Shown here one piece after another: positions 49,343 through 61,251 of a stretch of DNA of 64,000 nucleotides. The first letter of the stretch is position 1. Each line of letters opens with the position of its first letter. The notes beneath the pieces are model-generated. The model worked only from the letters and a program-made list of their open reading frames with translations, was not told the origin of the DNA and did not search any database. Origin of the DNA: Phoma sp. XZ068 (Eukaryota; Ascomycota; Dothideomycetes; Pleosporales; Didymellaceae). Made by a program: the position numbers and the translations under genes. The stretch lies in the NCBI GenBank assembly GCA_004835665.1, contig RBKR01000017.1:620001-684000 (forward strand), read 5' to 3'.

Positions 49343-51620
49343 CTCGAGACTGGACGTGCTGATTGGCACAGGGGTGTCAAGCTCGGTGTGATAGAGAAGA
49401 GATTGATAAGATCAAGTGCGAGACGGCGCGCGCTCTTAAAGTATGCTGGGAGGAGATCCGCACTCACGGCAACAGCCCCACCTGCAGCGGTCGGTCGGAT
49501 CGCATTGCAGAAGAGTGGGTAATGTCTTTAGAACCGCGGATTCTAGTGTGAGGCCGCGTGTGAGGGAGCGGCATTTCCTTTGGAGGTTACATGGTGACAG
49601 CCTCTCGAACCCAGCAAGCGCAGACCAAGCGAAGCTTCTTGCCCGCTTGGGGGAAAACCCCCGGCAATAAGCTCACCGAAGCTCGGCCCAGATCCTGCGA
49701 AAAATCTTATCTCGATAATCGTCCGGCATCAGCGGCGTTTACCAGCGAATCAGCGGTGCTGCTGGCGTGATCGAAAGTTATCAGATGCAAATTTTCGATC
49801 TAATCTATTATCTGATGAAAACCTCGGGCTGCAAGCCCTGGCCACCTGACCGCTCGTCATGCCAGCGTGCGTTGCGTGGGTCGGTGATTGACCTGAGGCT
49901 GTCATCATGTCTACGGAGATCCCGATCGTTTGTCAGAGCGTTCGATAACTGAACTGGTTGTGGTCGAGTGTCTTGGTATTGCAATGAAAAAATTGCTTGA
50001 TCCCCACGTCCCGCCGCCACACTTCTAGGCGTGCTGGGCAGAGGATGGAGGATCGGAAATGGCAAGGTTGTCGGCTTCCTACCTTGAGACAGCCAATACG
50101 AGCCCTGACATGCGAAATTTCAGGGTCCTCGTGCACCATGGCCAGGTGTGGCTCGACTTCAGCCAGCGCCCTGGCACCAATCTTGTTGGAGACCATGGTA
50201 AATTCCTACCTCTCCACATATATCGCACGCCTAACGTGACTAGAAGCTGAATTTACTTCCACAAACTTGCATGTTCTCAGTCTAGAAACACCTGAATATA
50301 GCGCTACAACTCACTTTCGATAGCCGGCGGAGTGGGCGAGTGAAGAAAGCGTGATGCCTCGTGCGCAAAATTGGGACGTCGCCAATACTTCGGAGTCCCG
50401 TCAGAGTGGTTGCGAACTTGGCTGCTGACGCGGAAAGACCTGGATGTACGAATGCTTGAACCAAATGCAGCGATGTCCGGAGGTGATACTTTTGTTCAGC
50501 GATCCTCAGAGCTCTCGTCTATTGTTCGCGCATCATCACTGACCACCAACTTGATGTAGTCTGTCTACTCTGACGATACGGACTGTATCGAATGTCGCAG
50601 CTTAGATGACAAGGCCAAGCTTTAGGGCATGCTTGCACTACGGGTAGCAACCCTCCTCGATCCTCGGATACGAAGAGGATGTACAAGCAATTGCCAAGGC
50701 ATGTGGTGTCGAAGGCCTGACGAGCTGCGAACCAGTGGCGACGGCGATCTTTCGGTGGAGTTGTGGGGTCTGCAAAGGCGATGTTTTGGGTCTTGCTGTT
50801 CCGCCCGTGGGAGATGCTCGTTGGTACCCGCTGCAGCCGATGGTGAAGACGCGCCGATCTGCCTCGTCTTTGGGACATCTCGCATATACACATACACAGC
50901 ACCATGGACGTCCAAGGACGCTATCGTGAGCACGTTGTCCTTTGCATAAATGTGTTGTCGACGCCCGCACGTCACCGACTGCGCAGCTAGGATTGCTGAC
51001 AAGTGGCGCTCCGTTGTCGCAATCCTTCGAAACCTAACACCTGCAGTCGCACCTAACTTCTGCCCATCCTATTTGTCCTTTGGACACAGACCTATTCATT
51101 TACTCCCCGTTTTTGGACAATATAGCAACATTGGACGTGTCCGCTGCCAACGGTGCGCTGTTTCTGCTCGGGATCAGATAGCAGTTGTCGGAGCACGGGT
51201 CGACTATCATTCAGACAATTTTCCTCGTCTGGCTTTGCAATGGTAGCGTTGCGAATGCCAGCCATTAATTGTCCTCCGGATCTTCAGTGATGAAGGGCTA
51301 GAAGCTCGGCTATATTATCAGCTATATGCAATCATGGTGGCGGTGACCATGATGTGCATCCGAGTGGTCTTTATAAGACTGCATTCAGAATATGCACAAC
51401 TGTATAGTCTGGAAGTGGATTGGGAAGATGTCAACGGCTAGGGTAAGGTTGTGCGAGGAGTTTAAGTGAAAGGAAGCTCAGGAACCTAGATGCCGCTTGG
51501 TAATCAGCCATCTCCGTGCCCCACCCTGATGACCGAACAAGGACGACAAGACACCAGCATCCCAGCCACCGCTTTGACAGCTTGAACAACATCTGTGTGT
51601 GATCATACAAGTCTGCAAAC
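49343..51620. other. 2.3-kb intergenic stretch
   Basis: Normal composition and many short frames on both strands, none with a domain or a coherent splice series. The first few hundred bases should hold the siderophore transporter promoter; the last few hundred that of the F-box gene. No repeats or RNA genes recognised. Confidence 0.5.
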
Positions 51621-53142
51621 ATGACTGAGCTCTTGGATCTTTGCTATGATGTTTTGATACGAATCCTTGAAGAAATCGACCCACCTGATCTTGCCGCTTG
51701 TGCCCAGACTTCCGTGGGGTTCAATGAGTTCATCAAGAAAAACGTCCGGCTATACAAGGCGCATTATTTAAAAGCTTTCGTACGACCAAAGCAGAGTCTA
51801 CATGTTGAGTCTTGAGTCTAACAGCGTTCAGGACGATCCTCGTCAAAGACCTGGTGACCCAGAACCTGAGTGGGTGCTGGAGCTCCAGAAAGCCATCCGA
51901 TGTCAAAAGATACTGGAGTCAGCCAACAATGACCTCAAGGTGGGCTATGCGGATTTTTCGCTGGCGAACACTGCTGACGCGAGCAGCGGGACGAGTTTGA
52001 ATTTGTGACCAACACAACCCTTTCATTAGTCGGCACGGCCTCTACTGACAAGCTTGGTGTGTCCTTTAATCAACAGGTGCTGTCAGAGCTATTTGACTCG
52101 ATCACTCAAAACCGAGATGCATTCATGTGTCGCTCGTCACTATACTCACGCGCAGGGACAGACTACCAAAAGCCTGCCGAGAATGAAGAGGGCCGACAAA
52201 TGAGCGCGAAATTGCAATGTCTCTTTGGTATCACATCGACATCGGGAGGCAGAAGGTCGCTGTCCACTCACCCATATGCAAGATCCAACGTATACGACCT
52301 ACGCAACTACACCGACAAGACGCAATGGGGCCCGTTTCGGGATGACGGAAGCATGAGGGTTGACTGGGAGATGATTGAGAGCATCATGATCGTGCTGGGC
52401 TACAGCTCTGGCCTCTGTTGTCGGCGCTTCCTCGCCAAGTTCAGACCACCATGGACTCATCCATTCGAAGGCATCGTTCCAGAACGAGCCAAGATTCTGC
52501 CGCGCTACCCAGCATCGTTGCCCATGGAGCTCGACATTCCTCTGAGTCTGAGAGATCCGTACAATGTCTCTGGCGTGTGGTCACGAATTGTGTGCTTCCT
52601 CGACTACAACGACCTCTACCACTACAACTTTGATGAGGATGCTGTACGCTGGCCGTCGGATGAGCCGCGAGAGCCAATTACGACAGAGGAAGCGATTCGA
52701 CACATTATGATGGATATCAAAGTCACCGACATCAAGCGCGCGGGCCCATTCGACAACGCCGCTCTTCCAGTCGTCCACTTCACGGGCAAGTCGCGATCTG
52801 TGGAAGTGTCGTGGGATCCAAATGCGAATTCTGGCATTCGAGGATCAGTGCGTCTCACAGCAGAAGGCGAGGTACGGTGGCAGACCATATCGGTGTTTCA
52901 CGGGTAAGTTTATAACGCTTGCATATCCTCCACGGGACTGAGTATTACTGACGTGTGACAGCGGAGAGGAGAGATGGCGCAGTGACGGTATCCAGGTTGG
53001 TGGACTGCGGTCTCTGCGCGGTGTGATTGGGACATGGTTCGACAAGGACTTTGATCCGCATGGACCGGCAGGGCCGACTGCGTTTTGGAAGATTTCGGAT
53101 CAGAATCTAGCCAGCGACGACGATGAGGACGAATTGTTCTAG
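51621..53142 (+). CDS. F-box domain protein
   Basis: Four exons: 51621-51779, 51832-51939, 51987-52903, 52962-53142. Introns are 52, 47 and 58 bp with clear branch points (CTAAC, GCTGAC, TACTGAC), giving 454 aa. The N-terminus LLDLCYDVLIRILEEIDPPDLAACAQTSVGF is an F-box, which would bind Skp1 in an SCF ubiquitin ligase. The rest resembles a pleosporalean family: DPEPEWVLELQKAIR, QKILESANNDLK, RDEFEFVT, DRNYT-like DLRNYTDKTQWGPF, GVWSRIVCFLDYNDL, and a C-terminal beta-rich ligand-like region ending in an acidic DDDEDELF tail. The target protein is unknown. All splice phases agree, so the model is firm. Confidence 0.88.
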
Positions 53143-53763
53143 CGGTTACTCGTTTGGGGTAGTTGTTGGAGTGAGGCGTAAGGTGTGTATAGTCAGATTT
53201 GGGGTCCGGCACTGGATTGTTTAATATTGTATGATGTAGGCAGCGCGATCATTCATGCAAATTATTCAACTACACAGTGCGTTCATGATCAGCAAAAACA
53301 GGGTGTTGCGAGAAGGGTGACGCTAGCGGCCCAGCAACGCATCATCAACAAGCAAACAAGGCCGTCACATTTCCCGAAACCAGTAATTCGAGCCAACCAG
53401 GCTGATGTTGTCTGACCAGATTGACCCTGAACTAATAACGGGAGTGCCTGACGTGTCTCGGATCCAGCCTTTTGTATGGACGAATGGAGTTTGGTTGTGG
53501 GCGATGTGGCTGAAAGGGAGTGGTTGGTTTTCCCAACCACCCCCGCACGCGCCCCCGCCAGCCATGTCGAGTGTACAAAAGTGGTGGCATTCCTGTGGTG
53601 GGTCGTGAGTGCATCTGTGAGCGTCCAAGCATTGGTATATTACGATTCACGATTTACGTGGTCCGACTTGCGAAGAGCTGGGAACGAAGTCTACAAGAAG
53701 GTATGTAGAAGCAGCGGTCTTTACTGCATCGCTAACGAGTCTCAGCACGTTGGACCTTGCACT
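53143..53763. other. Intergenic downstream of F-box gene
   Basis: 621 bp, with a plus-strand frame (53476-53910) running into the tandem repeats that looks like chance. Nothing else recognised. Confidence 0.4.
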
Positions 53764-53885
53764 ACCACGACTCTTATTACCACGACTCTTACCACGACTC
53801 TTACCACGACTCTTACACTACACTACGTCCACGATCTTATCAACACGACTCTTACACTATACTACGTCCACAATCTTATCAACAC
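53764..53885. repeat. Tandem repeats, 12-bp and 39-bp units
   Basis: CCACGACTCTTA occurs about four times in a row (53764-53816). It is followed by two copies of a 39-bp unit containing CTCTTACACTA.ACTACGTCC and CTTATCAACAC (about 53810-53885). It lies directly before the small open frame at 53923. Confidence 0.85.
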
Positions 53886-53922
53886 ATCTCACCTCACCAC
53901 CTCGAAATAGACAATCTAGAAG

Positions 53923-54069
53923 ATGAAGCGCAATATTGTCATCTTCTTGATCATCTTGATCCTGTTCATATTGATAGCGCTGATTGCGTACTTGATCTAC
54001 TACCTGCAGACAAGGATGGCAGTAGGCGGGACAGCGAGTAGTGGGAGCGACATGACGAGTGTTGCGTAG
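53923..54069 (+). CDS. Possible 48-residue single-pass membrane peptide
   Basis: ATG to TAG encodes 48 aa: MKRNIVIFLIILILFILIAL, then IAYLIYYLQTRMAVGG, then a Ser/Thr/Gly-rich tail. A positively charged start followed by about 27 hydrophobic residues fits a small membrane-anchored protein with a short hydrophilic C-terminus. I recognise no family. It sits between two minisatellites with no other gene nearby, which weakens the case, but the strongly biased composition is unlike the neighbouring random frames. Confidence 0.35.
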   Translation: MKRNIVIFLIILILFILIALIAYLIYYLQTRMAVGGTASSGSDMTSVA

Positions 54070-54191
54070 ACAAGGACATGGGAGGCAGAAAGAAGTCGAT
54101 GGGTTTTGAAGAGACTATGAGAAGGAACATGATTTGATGGTATATGCACTGCATGGAATGGCGTTTGGGATTGTATTCATGAACATATGCT

Positions 54192-54340
54192 GATTATATC
54201 GAACATATGTTCTGTTGATAGTGGAGATGATTGTCGTTGGATTGTATCGAACATTTGTTCTGTTGATAGTGGAGAGGATTGTTGGTTGGATTGTATCAAG
54301 CATATTAGTTCTGTTAGGAGGTGGAGAGGATTGTTCGATA
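54192..54340. repeat. Three-copy minisatellite, period about 48-52 bp
   Basis: Units start at about 54192, 54240 and 54289 and share GATT.TATC.A.CAT, TTCTGTT and GTGGAGA.GATTGT. The first two are nearly identical; the third has small insertions. Non-coding. Confidence 0.85.
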
Positions 54341-54861
54341 CCCGTAATGGTTGCAGGCCGTGGCCAGGCTATTTCTATACGTGTGGGATGAAGAGGTAAC
54401 GAGAAAATGTCTGATATCAGAGAATAGCAGATCAAGTAACATCAAGAAGCTTTTCAATAAATATTTCTCATAATCATGAATTGTCATGTTGTTTGTAATT
54501 CGAGTGGTATGCGTGCTTGTTGCGAGATAATATACTTTAGAATTGAGAAAGTATTGATATGCTACATAAGGTCATGGCAAGGGCCAAGTATCTGCAAAGC
54601 ATGATCCAAACGCTAGGCCAAAGTGTCGCCTCTCGCAATCCAAGGGCGAGGGGCACGTCGTCTTCTTCTCGAGAAGGATTTCACGACTATGTTGGCCAAT
54701 TCTGTACGGTTGGTCAGGACCTGCAGAGGCTCCGTGCATCTCGTAGGTACTCTCGTGGCCAATACGCATAAAGGCAGCAGGGCGACATGTGGTATGCAAG
54801 GCGCCAGTGGCGGTCTGGCGAGACGGCACGGGTAGTGGGAGGGTCGATGCGAGGACTCGTG
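54341..54861. other. Intergenic, downstream of HP1
   Basis: 521 bp between the minisatellite and the HP1 stop codon, including an AT-rich part near 54,440-54,560 that may hold the 3' end of the HP1 transcript. No gene seen. Confidence 0.4.
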
Positions 54862-55842
54862 CTAGAAGTCGTTGATGGGGTCGCCGTTTGTGTTTGTGAA
54901 GACGAGGTGGCTCTCGTAGTAGACCAGCATCTGCATGTGTTAGTATGGCGGTGAGGTGATGGTGAGGTAATGGTGTATGACGGTGACATGGATGACGGGA
55001 GTATGACGATAGGACGCACCTTTTGAGGGCACTTTGTATAAATATGCTTCAGCGGGTGCTGCGTCTTCTTCTGGTTGTTCCACACAATGTAGGCAAACTT
55101 GGCGTCCTTGCCCGTCTTGGGGTCGACGGCCTGCTCGACCGTGTCAATGTGCGAGACGTCGTGCTCCCACGAGCCCGGCGGCGGGCTCCAGGCCTTTTCG
55201 ACGCGCTCGTCGGCCGACTGCTTGGTGCGCTTCGCGCTCGAGGCGGGGGTGCCTGTGTCGCTCTTGGCCGTCGAGGCGCGGGCCTTGCGCTTGACGCCTT
55301 TCTGGGGCTTCTCGGGCCGGCCGCCAATGTCGTCAAAGTACTCGCTCAGGACGTCGGCGGCCGTCTCCCTGCTCTGGTCAGCGGCGGGTCGCGAGGGGAG
55401 GGGAAGGCGCAGTAAAGCGCAGTCCGAGAGGGTCACGGCGTACATGTTGGCTTCAGGCTCCCAGGTGCGGTCCTTGGGGTTGTCGTAGCCCTGCCACTTG
55501 ACGTCGAACTCGAGCACGCCCTTGGTGAAGCGGTGGCCGAGGATCTTCTCGACGACGTATCTGGCGCACGGTTAGCGCAGGCGGCGGCGGGAAGGGGGAC
55601 GGCGCACTCGTCCTCGCCGACATGCTCGGTGTCGTCGTCGTCGTCGTCGATGGGGTCGAGGAGCCTCGCGGGCTGCTTGGGCGGCTTTGCGGGCTGCTTC
55701 GACGGCTTCGCAGCCTTGGTCGCGGGAATCTCGCTGTCCGACGACTCGCTGTCGCTGAGGGCGGCTGGGGCGCGGTCAGTACGATTGGGCGCGGTCAGTG
55801 GGATTGCAGGGCGGGGGGAGACGGGGCGGGCTCACGCGGCAT
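54862..55842 (-). CDS. Heterochromatin protein 1 (chromodomain + chromoshadow domain)
   Basis: Five exons (55842-55836, 55764-55608, 55560-55444, 55368-55020, 54930-54862) with all GT-AG introns in phase, 232 aa. HP1 reads H3K9 methylation and is needed for heterochromatin and, in fungi, for DNA methylation in RIP-treated regions. The acidic N-terminus (DDDDDDTEHVGEDE) precedes the chromodomain YVVEKILGHRFTKGVLEFDV.KWQGY at residues 56-95. The aromatic cage candidates are Tyr56, Trp77 and Tyr80. A basic KRKAR hinge follows, then the chromoshadow domain at about 161-225 (SWEHDVSHIDTVEQ... HIYTKCPQKMLVYYESHLVF). The first exon is only 7 nt but its ATG sits in a near-ideal CCACCATGCC context. 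Divergent from CCT5, 333 bp apart. Confidence 0.92.
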
Positions 55843-56175
55843 GGTGGCAGCGGGCACAGCGGGCAATGCGCGAGACGCAGCCGTGTGGTCGTGTCGAGGG
55901 CGGTGGGCGGTGCCGTGGCAGCTCGGGTGCGCGTCGCGGGCGGATTGGGTCGACGCGCTGAGCTTCGCGCTGCGCCGCCCGCGCTGCCGCTAGCGCACCC
56001 CCGGCCTTGGCAGGGAAAGTTTTGGACAGAGCTGTTGATGCTCGCGGACCCCACCACCCCTCACTACCACCGCCCTCGCGCCGTTGCAGTCTCCCTCGAC
56101 GCGCAGTTCCGTCTTCTGCCCGTGTACCGTGTCCCGGAGCGTCTTTTTGTTTCTTGTTTGTTGCACACAGCCACC
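55843..56175. promoter_or_regulatory. Bidirectional promoter between HP1 and CCT5
   Basis: 333 bp, very GC-rich next to HP1 and less so next to CCT5, separating two divergent start codons. I see no clear TATA box. Both genes are housekeeping, which fits a compact shared promoter. Confidence 0.55.
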
Positions 56176-58789
56176 ATGGCGATGAGTGAGTCTCCCCAGC
56201 TGGACTCTGCAGCAGTCTCTTGGGGCTTCTATAGCAGTCTCTCGAGTCTGTCTCGCAGTCTCGCAGTCTCTTGAGTCTGTCTCGCAGTCTCCTGCGTCTA
56301 TAGAGTCTGTCTCGCAGTCTCCTGCGTCTCTAGAGTCTGTCCCGCAGTCTCCTGCGTCTATAGAACTGTACCAAAGACCAATACTAACACGTACAGATCT
56401 CGACATGTCGCAAGGTACCCCCCCCCCTCCCCGGTCCGCCCTCCCCCGCCAGCAACTGACACGCCGCAGCCCAGGTGATGAAGGACGAGGCCGGCCGCCC
56501 ATTCATCATCGTCCGAGAGTACGTCGCCCAGCCGGCTGGCGGTAGCACGCGCACGAGCTGACACGCGGCAGCCAGGGCAAGAAGAAGCGCCAGCACGGCA
56601 ACGAGGCAGTCAAGTCGCACATTCTGGCCGCCCAGACGGTCGCGAACCTGGTCAAGACATCGCTGGTACGCCCCGCCCGCCGACCGCCCGCCCGTCGCAG
56701 GCACGCAGGCACTGACACTGGCAGGGCCCCCGCGGACTCGACAAGATCCTCATCTCCCCCGACGGCGACATCACCGTGACCAACGACGGCGCCACCATCC
56801 TCTCGCAGATGGAAATCTCCAACCACGTCGCCAAGCTGCTCGTCGAGCTCTCCAAGTCGCAGGACGACGAGATTGGTGACGGCACCACCGGCGTCGTCGT
56901 CCTCGCCGGCGCCCTGCTCGGCCAGGCCGCCGACCTCATCGACAAGGGCATCCACCCCATCCGCATCGCCGACGGCTACGACCAGGCCTGCGAGGTCGCC
57001 GTCGCCCGCCTCGACGAGATTAGCGACGAGATCCACTTCACCAAGGACAACACCGAGCAGCTCTTCCGCGTCGCCAAGACCAGCCTGGGCTCCAAGATTG
57101 TCTCCAAGGCACACGACCAGTTCGCCACCATCGCCGTCGACGCCGTCCTCTCCGTCGCAGACCTCGACCGCAAGGACGTCGACTTTGAGCTGATCAAGGT
57201 CGACGGCAAGGTCGGCGGCTCGCTCGAGGACACACTGCTCGTCAAGGGCGTCATTATAGACAAGGACTTCTCCCACCCCCAGATGCCCGACGAGGTCAAG
57301 GACGCCAAACTCGCCATCCTCACATGCGCCTTTGAGCCCCCGAAGCCCAAGACCAAGCACAAGCTCGACATCACCTCGGTCGAGGAGTTCAAGAAGCTGC
57401 AGACGTACGAGGCCAACAAGTTCACCGAGATGATTGACCAGATCAAGGCCACCGGCGCCAACGTCGTCATCTGCCAGTGGGGCTTCGACGACGAGGCCAA
57501 CCACCTGCTGCTCACAAACAAGCTGCCCGCCGTGCGATGGGTAGGAGGGCCCGAGATTGAGCTCATCGCCATTGCCACCAACGGACGCATCGTGCCGCGA
57601 TTCGAGGACCTCAGCGCTGAGAAGCTCGGAAAGGCAGGCATCGTCCGGGAGCTCACATTCGGCACAACAAGAGACAAGATGCTGGTCATCGAGGAGTGCG
57701 CCAACACCAGGGCCGTCACCGTCTTCGTCCGTGGCTCCAACAAGATGATCATCGACGAGGCCAAGCGATCGCTGCACGACGCCCTCTGTGTCGTCCGAAA
57801 CCTGGTGCGAGACAACCGCATCGTCTACGGTGGCGGTGCTGCCGAAGTTGCATGCTCGCTCGCCGTCGAGGATGCCGCCGTCAAGAGCCCGGGCCTGGAG
57901 CAGTACGCCATGCGCGCCTTTGCCGATGCCCTCGACAACGTCCCCATGGCCCTCGCCGAGAACTCGGGCCTCAGCCCCATTGAGACCCTTGCCAACATCA
58001 AGTCGCGACAAGCCAAGGAGAAGAACACAAGGTTAGGTGTAGACTGTATGCAGACAGGAAGCAACGGTAAGCACCCGAGCATGGTTGAATCCCAATCCGG
58101 CCTTGTTTCGCATTCCCTCCTTATTCTCTCCCACATCCTGTCATCTCTGGAAGCACCTTCCATTTTCCGCCGCCTATACAGCATCTTGCATGTCTTACTG
58201 CCGGGCACCCACGCTCGACGTGGACCTCCGCGGGGTATTCCCACGCCCCCACGCAGTGTCAGCATTTGACGCATGACTGCAAGACAATGCACCGGTGTGG
58301 GCATGCACTCGACTATCTTCCCACTGGTTGTAGAGTTGAGCTAACAATAATCACAGACATGAGGGAGCACTTCGTCATCGACCCCTTGATCTCAAAGAGG
58401 CAACAACTGCTGCTCGCTACCCAGCTGTGCAGAATGGTACTGAAGGTATGTATTACTCCATCATTTATTACATATTTCGATACACATGTTACCATCCCTT
58501 CCTTCTGTTCTACTCGACAACTCCCTTGCTTATCCCTTATTCTTTTGGGCCTCGCTTGCGGGAGCGGGAGAGCCATGTCATGTTGCTCGCATGTTACACG
58601 CAGAGACCGCAACGCGCGTTGCGTGTCTAGCATGAGAGCCGCACGATGGGTCACATGCTCGACATGATACCTTGCTTGCAGCATTTCGTTCCCGTCGATC
58701 CCCGCAAATTTGTCGTCTTTACGGAACCATGCTGACGATCACAGATCAACAACGTTATCATTGCTGGCGGCGACGACCAGGACTACTAG
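56176..58789 (+). CDS. CCT5: T-complex protein 1 subunit epsilon (chaperonin CCT5)
   Basis: Seven exons (56176-56185, 56397-56414, 56470-56518, 56572-56665, 56725-58066, 58357-58445, 58745-58789), 548 aa. One of eight subunits of the cytosolic TRiC/CCT ring that folds actin, tubulin and other proteins with ATP. The spliced N-terminus reads MAMNLDMSQAQVMKDEAGRP and continues FIIVRDQGKKKRQHG. Group II chaperonin motifs follow: TSLGPRGLDK, TNDGATIL, GDGTTGVVVLAGALL and YGGGAAE. Epsilon-specific segments are CQWGFDDEANHLL, VRWVGGPEIELIAIATNGR and the C-terminal INNVIIAGGDDQDY. Four tiny 5' exons and two unusually long last introns (290 and 299 bp) make it easy to mis-annotate; a single-ORF model would miss 64 N-terminal residues and the true end. 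Confidence 0.95.
56244..56362. repeat. 30-bp tandem repeat inside CCT5 intron 1
   Basis: Units of 30 bp, GAGTCTGTCTCGCAGTCTCC followed by TGCGTCTATA, start at 56273, 56303 and 56333 with one or two substitutions each. A shortened unit starts at 56244. The repeat fills more than half of the 211-bp first intron, ending 34 bp before its acceptor. Confidence 0.9.
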
Positions 58790-61251
58790 ATTCGTTGATA
58801 TTGTGTGAGTGGCAGTGGCGACCGGCGTCACATGCAAACGCGTCGCTCGCAACAAATGCCACGTCACAGGTCCCGAGAAGCTAGAAGCCTCACATGGAGG
58901 CAGTAAGGGTGGGCGAAGTGAACAGGGAACGATGTGACGATCAAAAGCTAGTCCAGCGATACCACATAGACGAAGGAATGAAAGAAGTAAACAACACATC
59001 AGATTCTTCTCGCTGCTTAGACTGGGATTCGTGACCTGCTGATTAGGGACACTCTAGATCAAGCATGCACGCAATCTATTCTGTCGCCAGCATATGTCTG
59101 GGCGTCATCAAGATGATGGTACGTTCAGACAATCAGTTAGTTGGCTGTCTTACCAATTCGAATTGTCTGACAGAGACATCGTCTCCAATCTATGCTTAGC
59201 TTCTCGACTCGGGTAGTCAAGTTGGAGCGAGAAGTGACCATCTGCTTAATTGACAAGATGGCAATTCAGTGTATGCAGACATGATCATATCAACAAAGCC
59301 TAGGGCCCATTCTTCACCTCAGGCACCATCTTACCACATCATAGATATGTCAGACAGATGGCAAACAATCACTCCACACAGTCTAATGGATAACATGCTC
59401 GAGTTGTCGGACCTGGATTTCGCAAATATATCATAGCGTCGTCCCATCTCAGCAAGGAGGCATACAGTTGCAATGTAGGATATAAGGACTGCACTGTTCT
59501 CAAGTGAGCCGGACTTGAAGTCTCGCAAAAGCGCACCGCATGAATGACGAGCCTAATGTATACGTTTGTAGTCATGGCGGGTGATGAAAGGAGCGACTCG
59601 TTGAAGCAAATGGAAGAGAGATGCTGTTTAGACGGGATACTAGTAGACGACATCGAGAAAGCAACAGCACAAGCAACACACGCAAGAAACCGTACTTAGT
59701 CATCAAGTTCTCAGGGAATGGACACAATCTGCAACCGTCGCCATGAGTGAGACGCTTTTCTTTGCTTTCGCATCACATACATTGTTCTGAGATGCATTCG
59801 CAGAGGAACAGTAATATCTTGTCGCCCGCCTTACAGGGCTCGGTGTAAACTATACGAAGCGAATGCATACATCGCCAGTCAAGTGGTGGGAGACACCAGC
59901 ATTCTGAACCAGGTGCTGTGCCGATGTATGCTCGATATCCCATATCATGTAATTGGTTTATCAACCAGGCGGGTACTTTACTTCCAAGCATATCATTCTA
60001 AACGTGCTTTTGAAAGTACTTTGAATGCTGTGGCGTTCCAGTACAGGGAGGGATTGTTTTTCCCATTGTTCTAAAGGACGATATCGTCTGTTTATCTATA
60101 CAGACAGGCATCTAAACTGTTCTGCGAACCATTTCCTTCCGTTCTTTTGCACTTCACGCCGCTTTTTCTTTCTTCAAAGATTAGAGCCTGGGCGATACAT
60201 GTCCGACTCTACTCGGGTAAACCTGTATGTGTGCGGATACACTGGTGATTATCTTCTTCACTATGTTCCAGCTGTGGATGCCGTTGGAATAAAATAGGCA
60301 ATCTTGACTTGACCACAGCGTAAGCGAATTGTCTTTGCACACCTGTATCTCATTCCAGCTTCTACCGACATCGACGCTGAGAGTGTTACGCAGTCATGCT
60401 GAAGTTGCCTCTCATCCCTGAGAAGACGAGCGATTATGGTCATCTACAGCTTTTCCAATACATTGCATGCCCTATATGTTTAGTTTCTTTGATGTTGCGG
60501 AGGAAATAGCTCATCTTCACGTGGTCTCGCCGCTTGTATATACTCAGAGCTGAGCTCAGTAAGCTCTTCGCTCAGATCCTGATCAGTACACTCCTCCTTG
60601 CCCCATCATGACCCGTCAATTCATCATTGTACACTGTTGCTATGTCCTATGACAGTCTTTGCCGCCCCTTCTGGCCAGTATAAGCCTAATATCTTGCCTT
60701 TGGACTGTTATGTGGATTTGCTGCCAGAGTAAACAGTGGCTAGTGCTATCCGGAACGAACAAATATCTATCGGATTTCCAGGTCTCTAGATGGTTCTCAT
60801 CACCTTTGCAACTTCGATAGTCGGTGGTATCGAAAACGCAAGCAGACCTGGTACGTGCTGGCGGAAGATATCCTTCATCGTGGTATAAGCTTTCCATGAT
60901 TACGAAGCGGAGGAAAAGTAAAGGGTATCTAGATTATGCTACGATGCGTCTTGCACAAAAGTACTCTTTGTTTGATTTACACTAGAACACTGCAAGCAAC
61001 CCATATCAGCCGTCGCTATTCGGCGTTGGGCATCGAACGAGCAAAACTAAACGCACCGAGCGGCGAATATCGTGACTCGGTTCACAGCCACGTCGAAGAC
61101 CAGAGAGCTCCCAACGCTCAAAGCTCCATTTTCATCTCCGAACCCCCACGACCGTTCACCAAGTAATCCGCGCCCCCAACCTCCGAACCACACTTTCAGG
61201 CATCATCACCATCATCCCCCATATCAGGCACCAGCCGCAACTCTCGCTTGA
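58790..61251. other. 2.5-kb stretch without a supported gene
   Basis: The first part should be the CCT5 3' UTR. Beyond it only short frames; one of 76 codons at 60936-61166 begins MLRCVLHKSTLCLIYTRTLQ, which I cannot support. No repeats or RNA genes recognised. Confidence 0.45.

Noticed and set aside
53476..53910. 144-aa plus-strand frame downstream of the F-box gene
   Set aside because: Its C-terminal third is translated tandem repeat (TTLITTTLTTTLT), the rest has no domain, and the frame simply lacks stops in repeat DNA.
56506..58011. 501-aa minus-strand frame opposite CCT5
   Set aside because: GC-rich coding sequence with strong third-position bias opens the opposite strand; the product is Asp/Gly/Val-rich with no domain. 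The plus strand is an unmistakable chaperonin.
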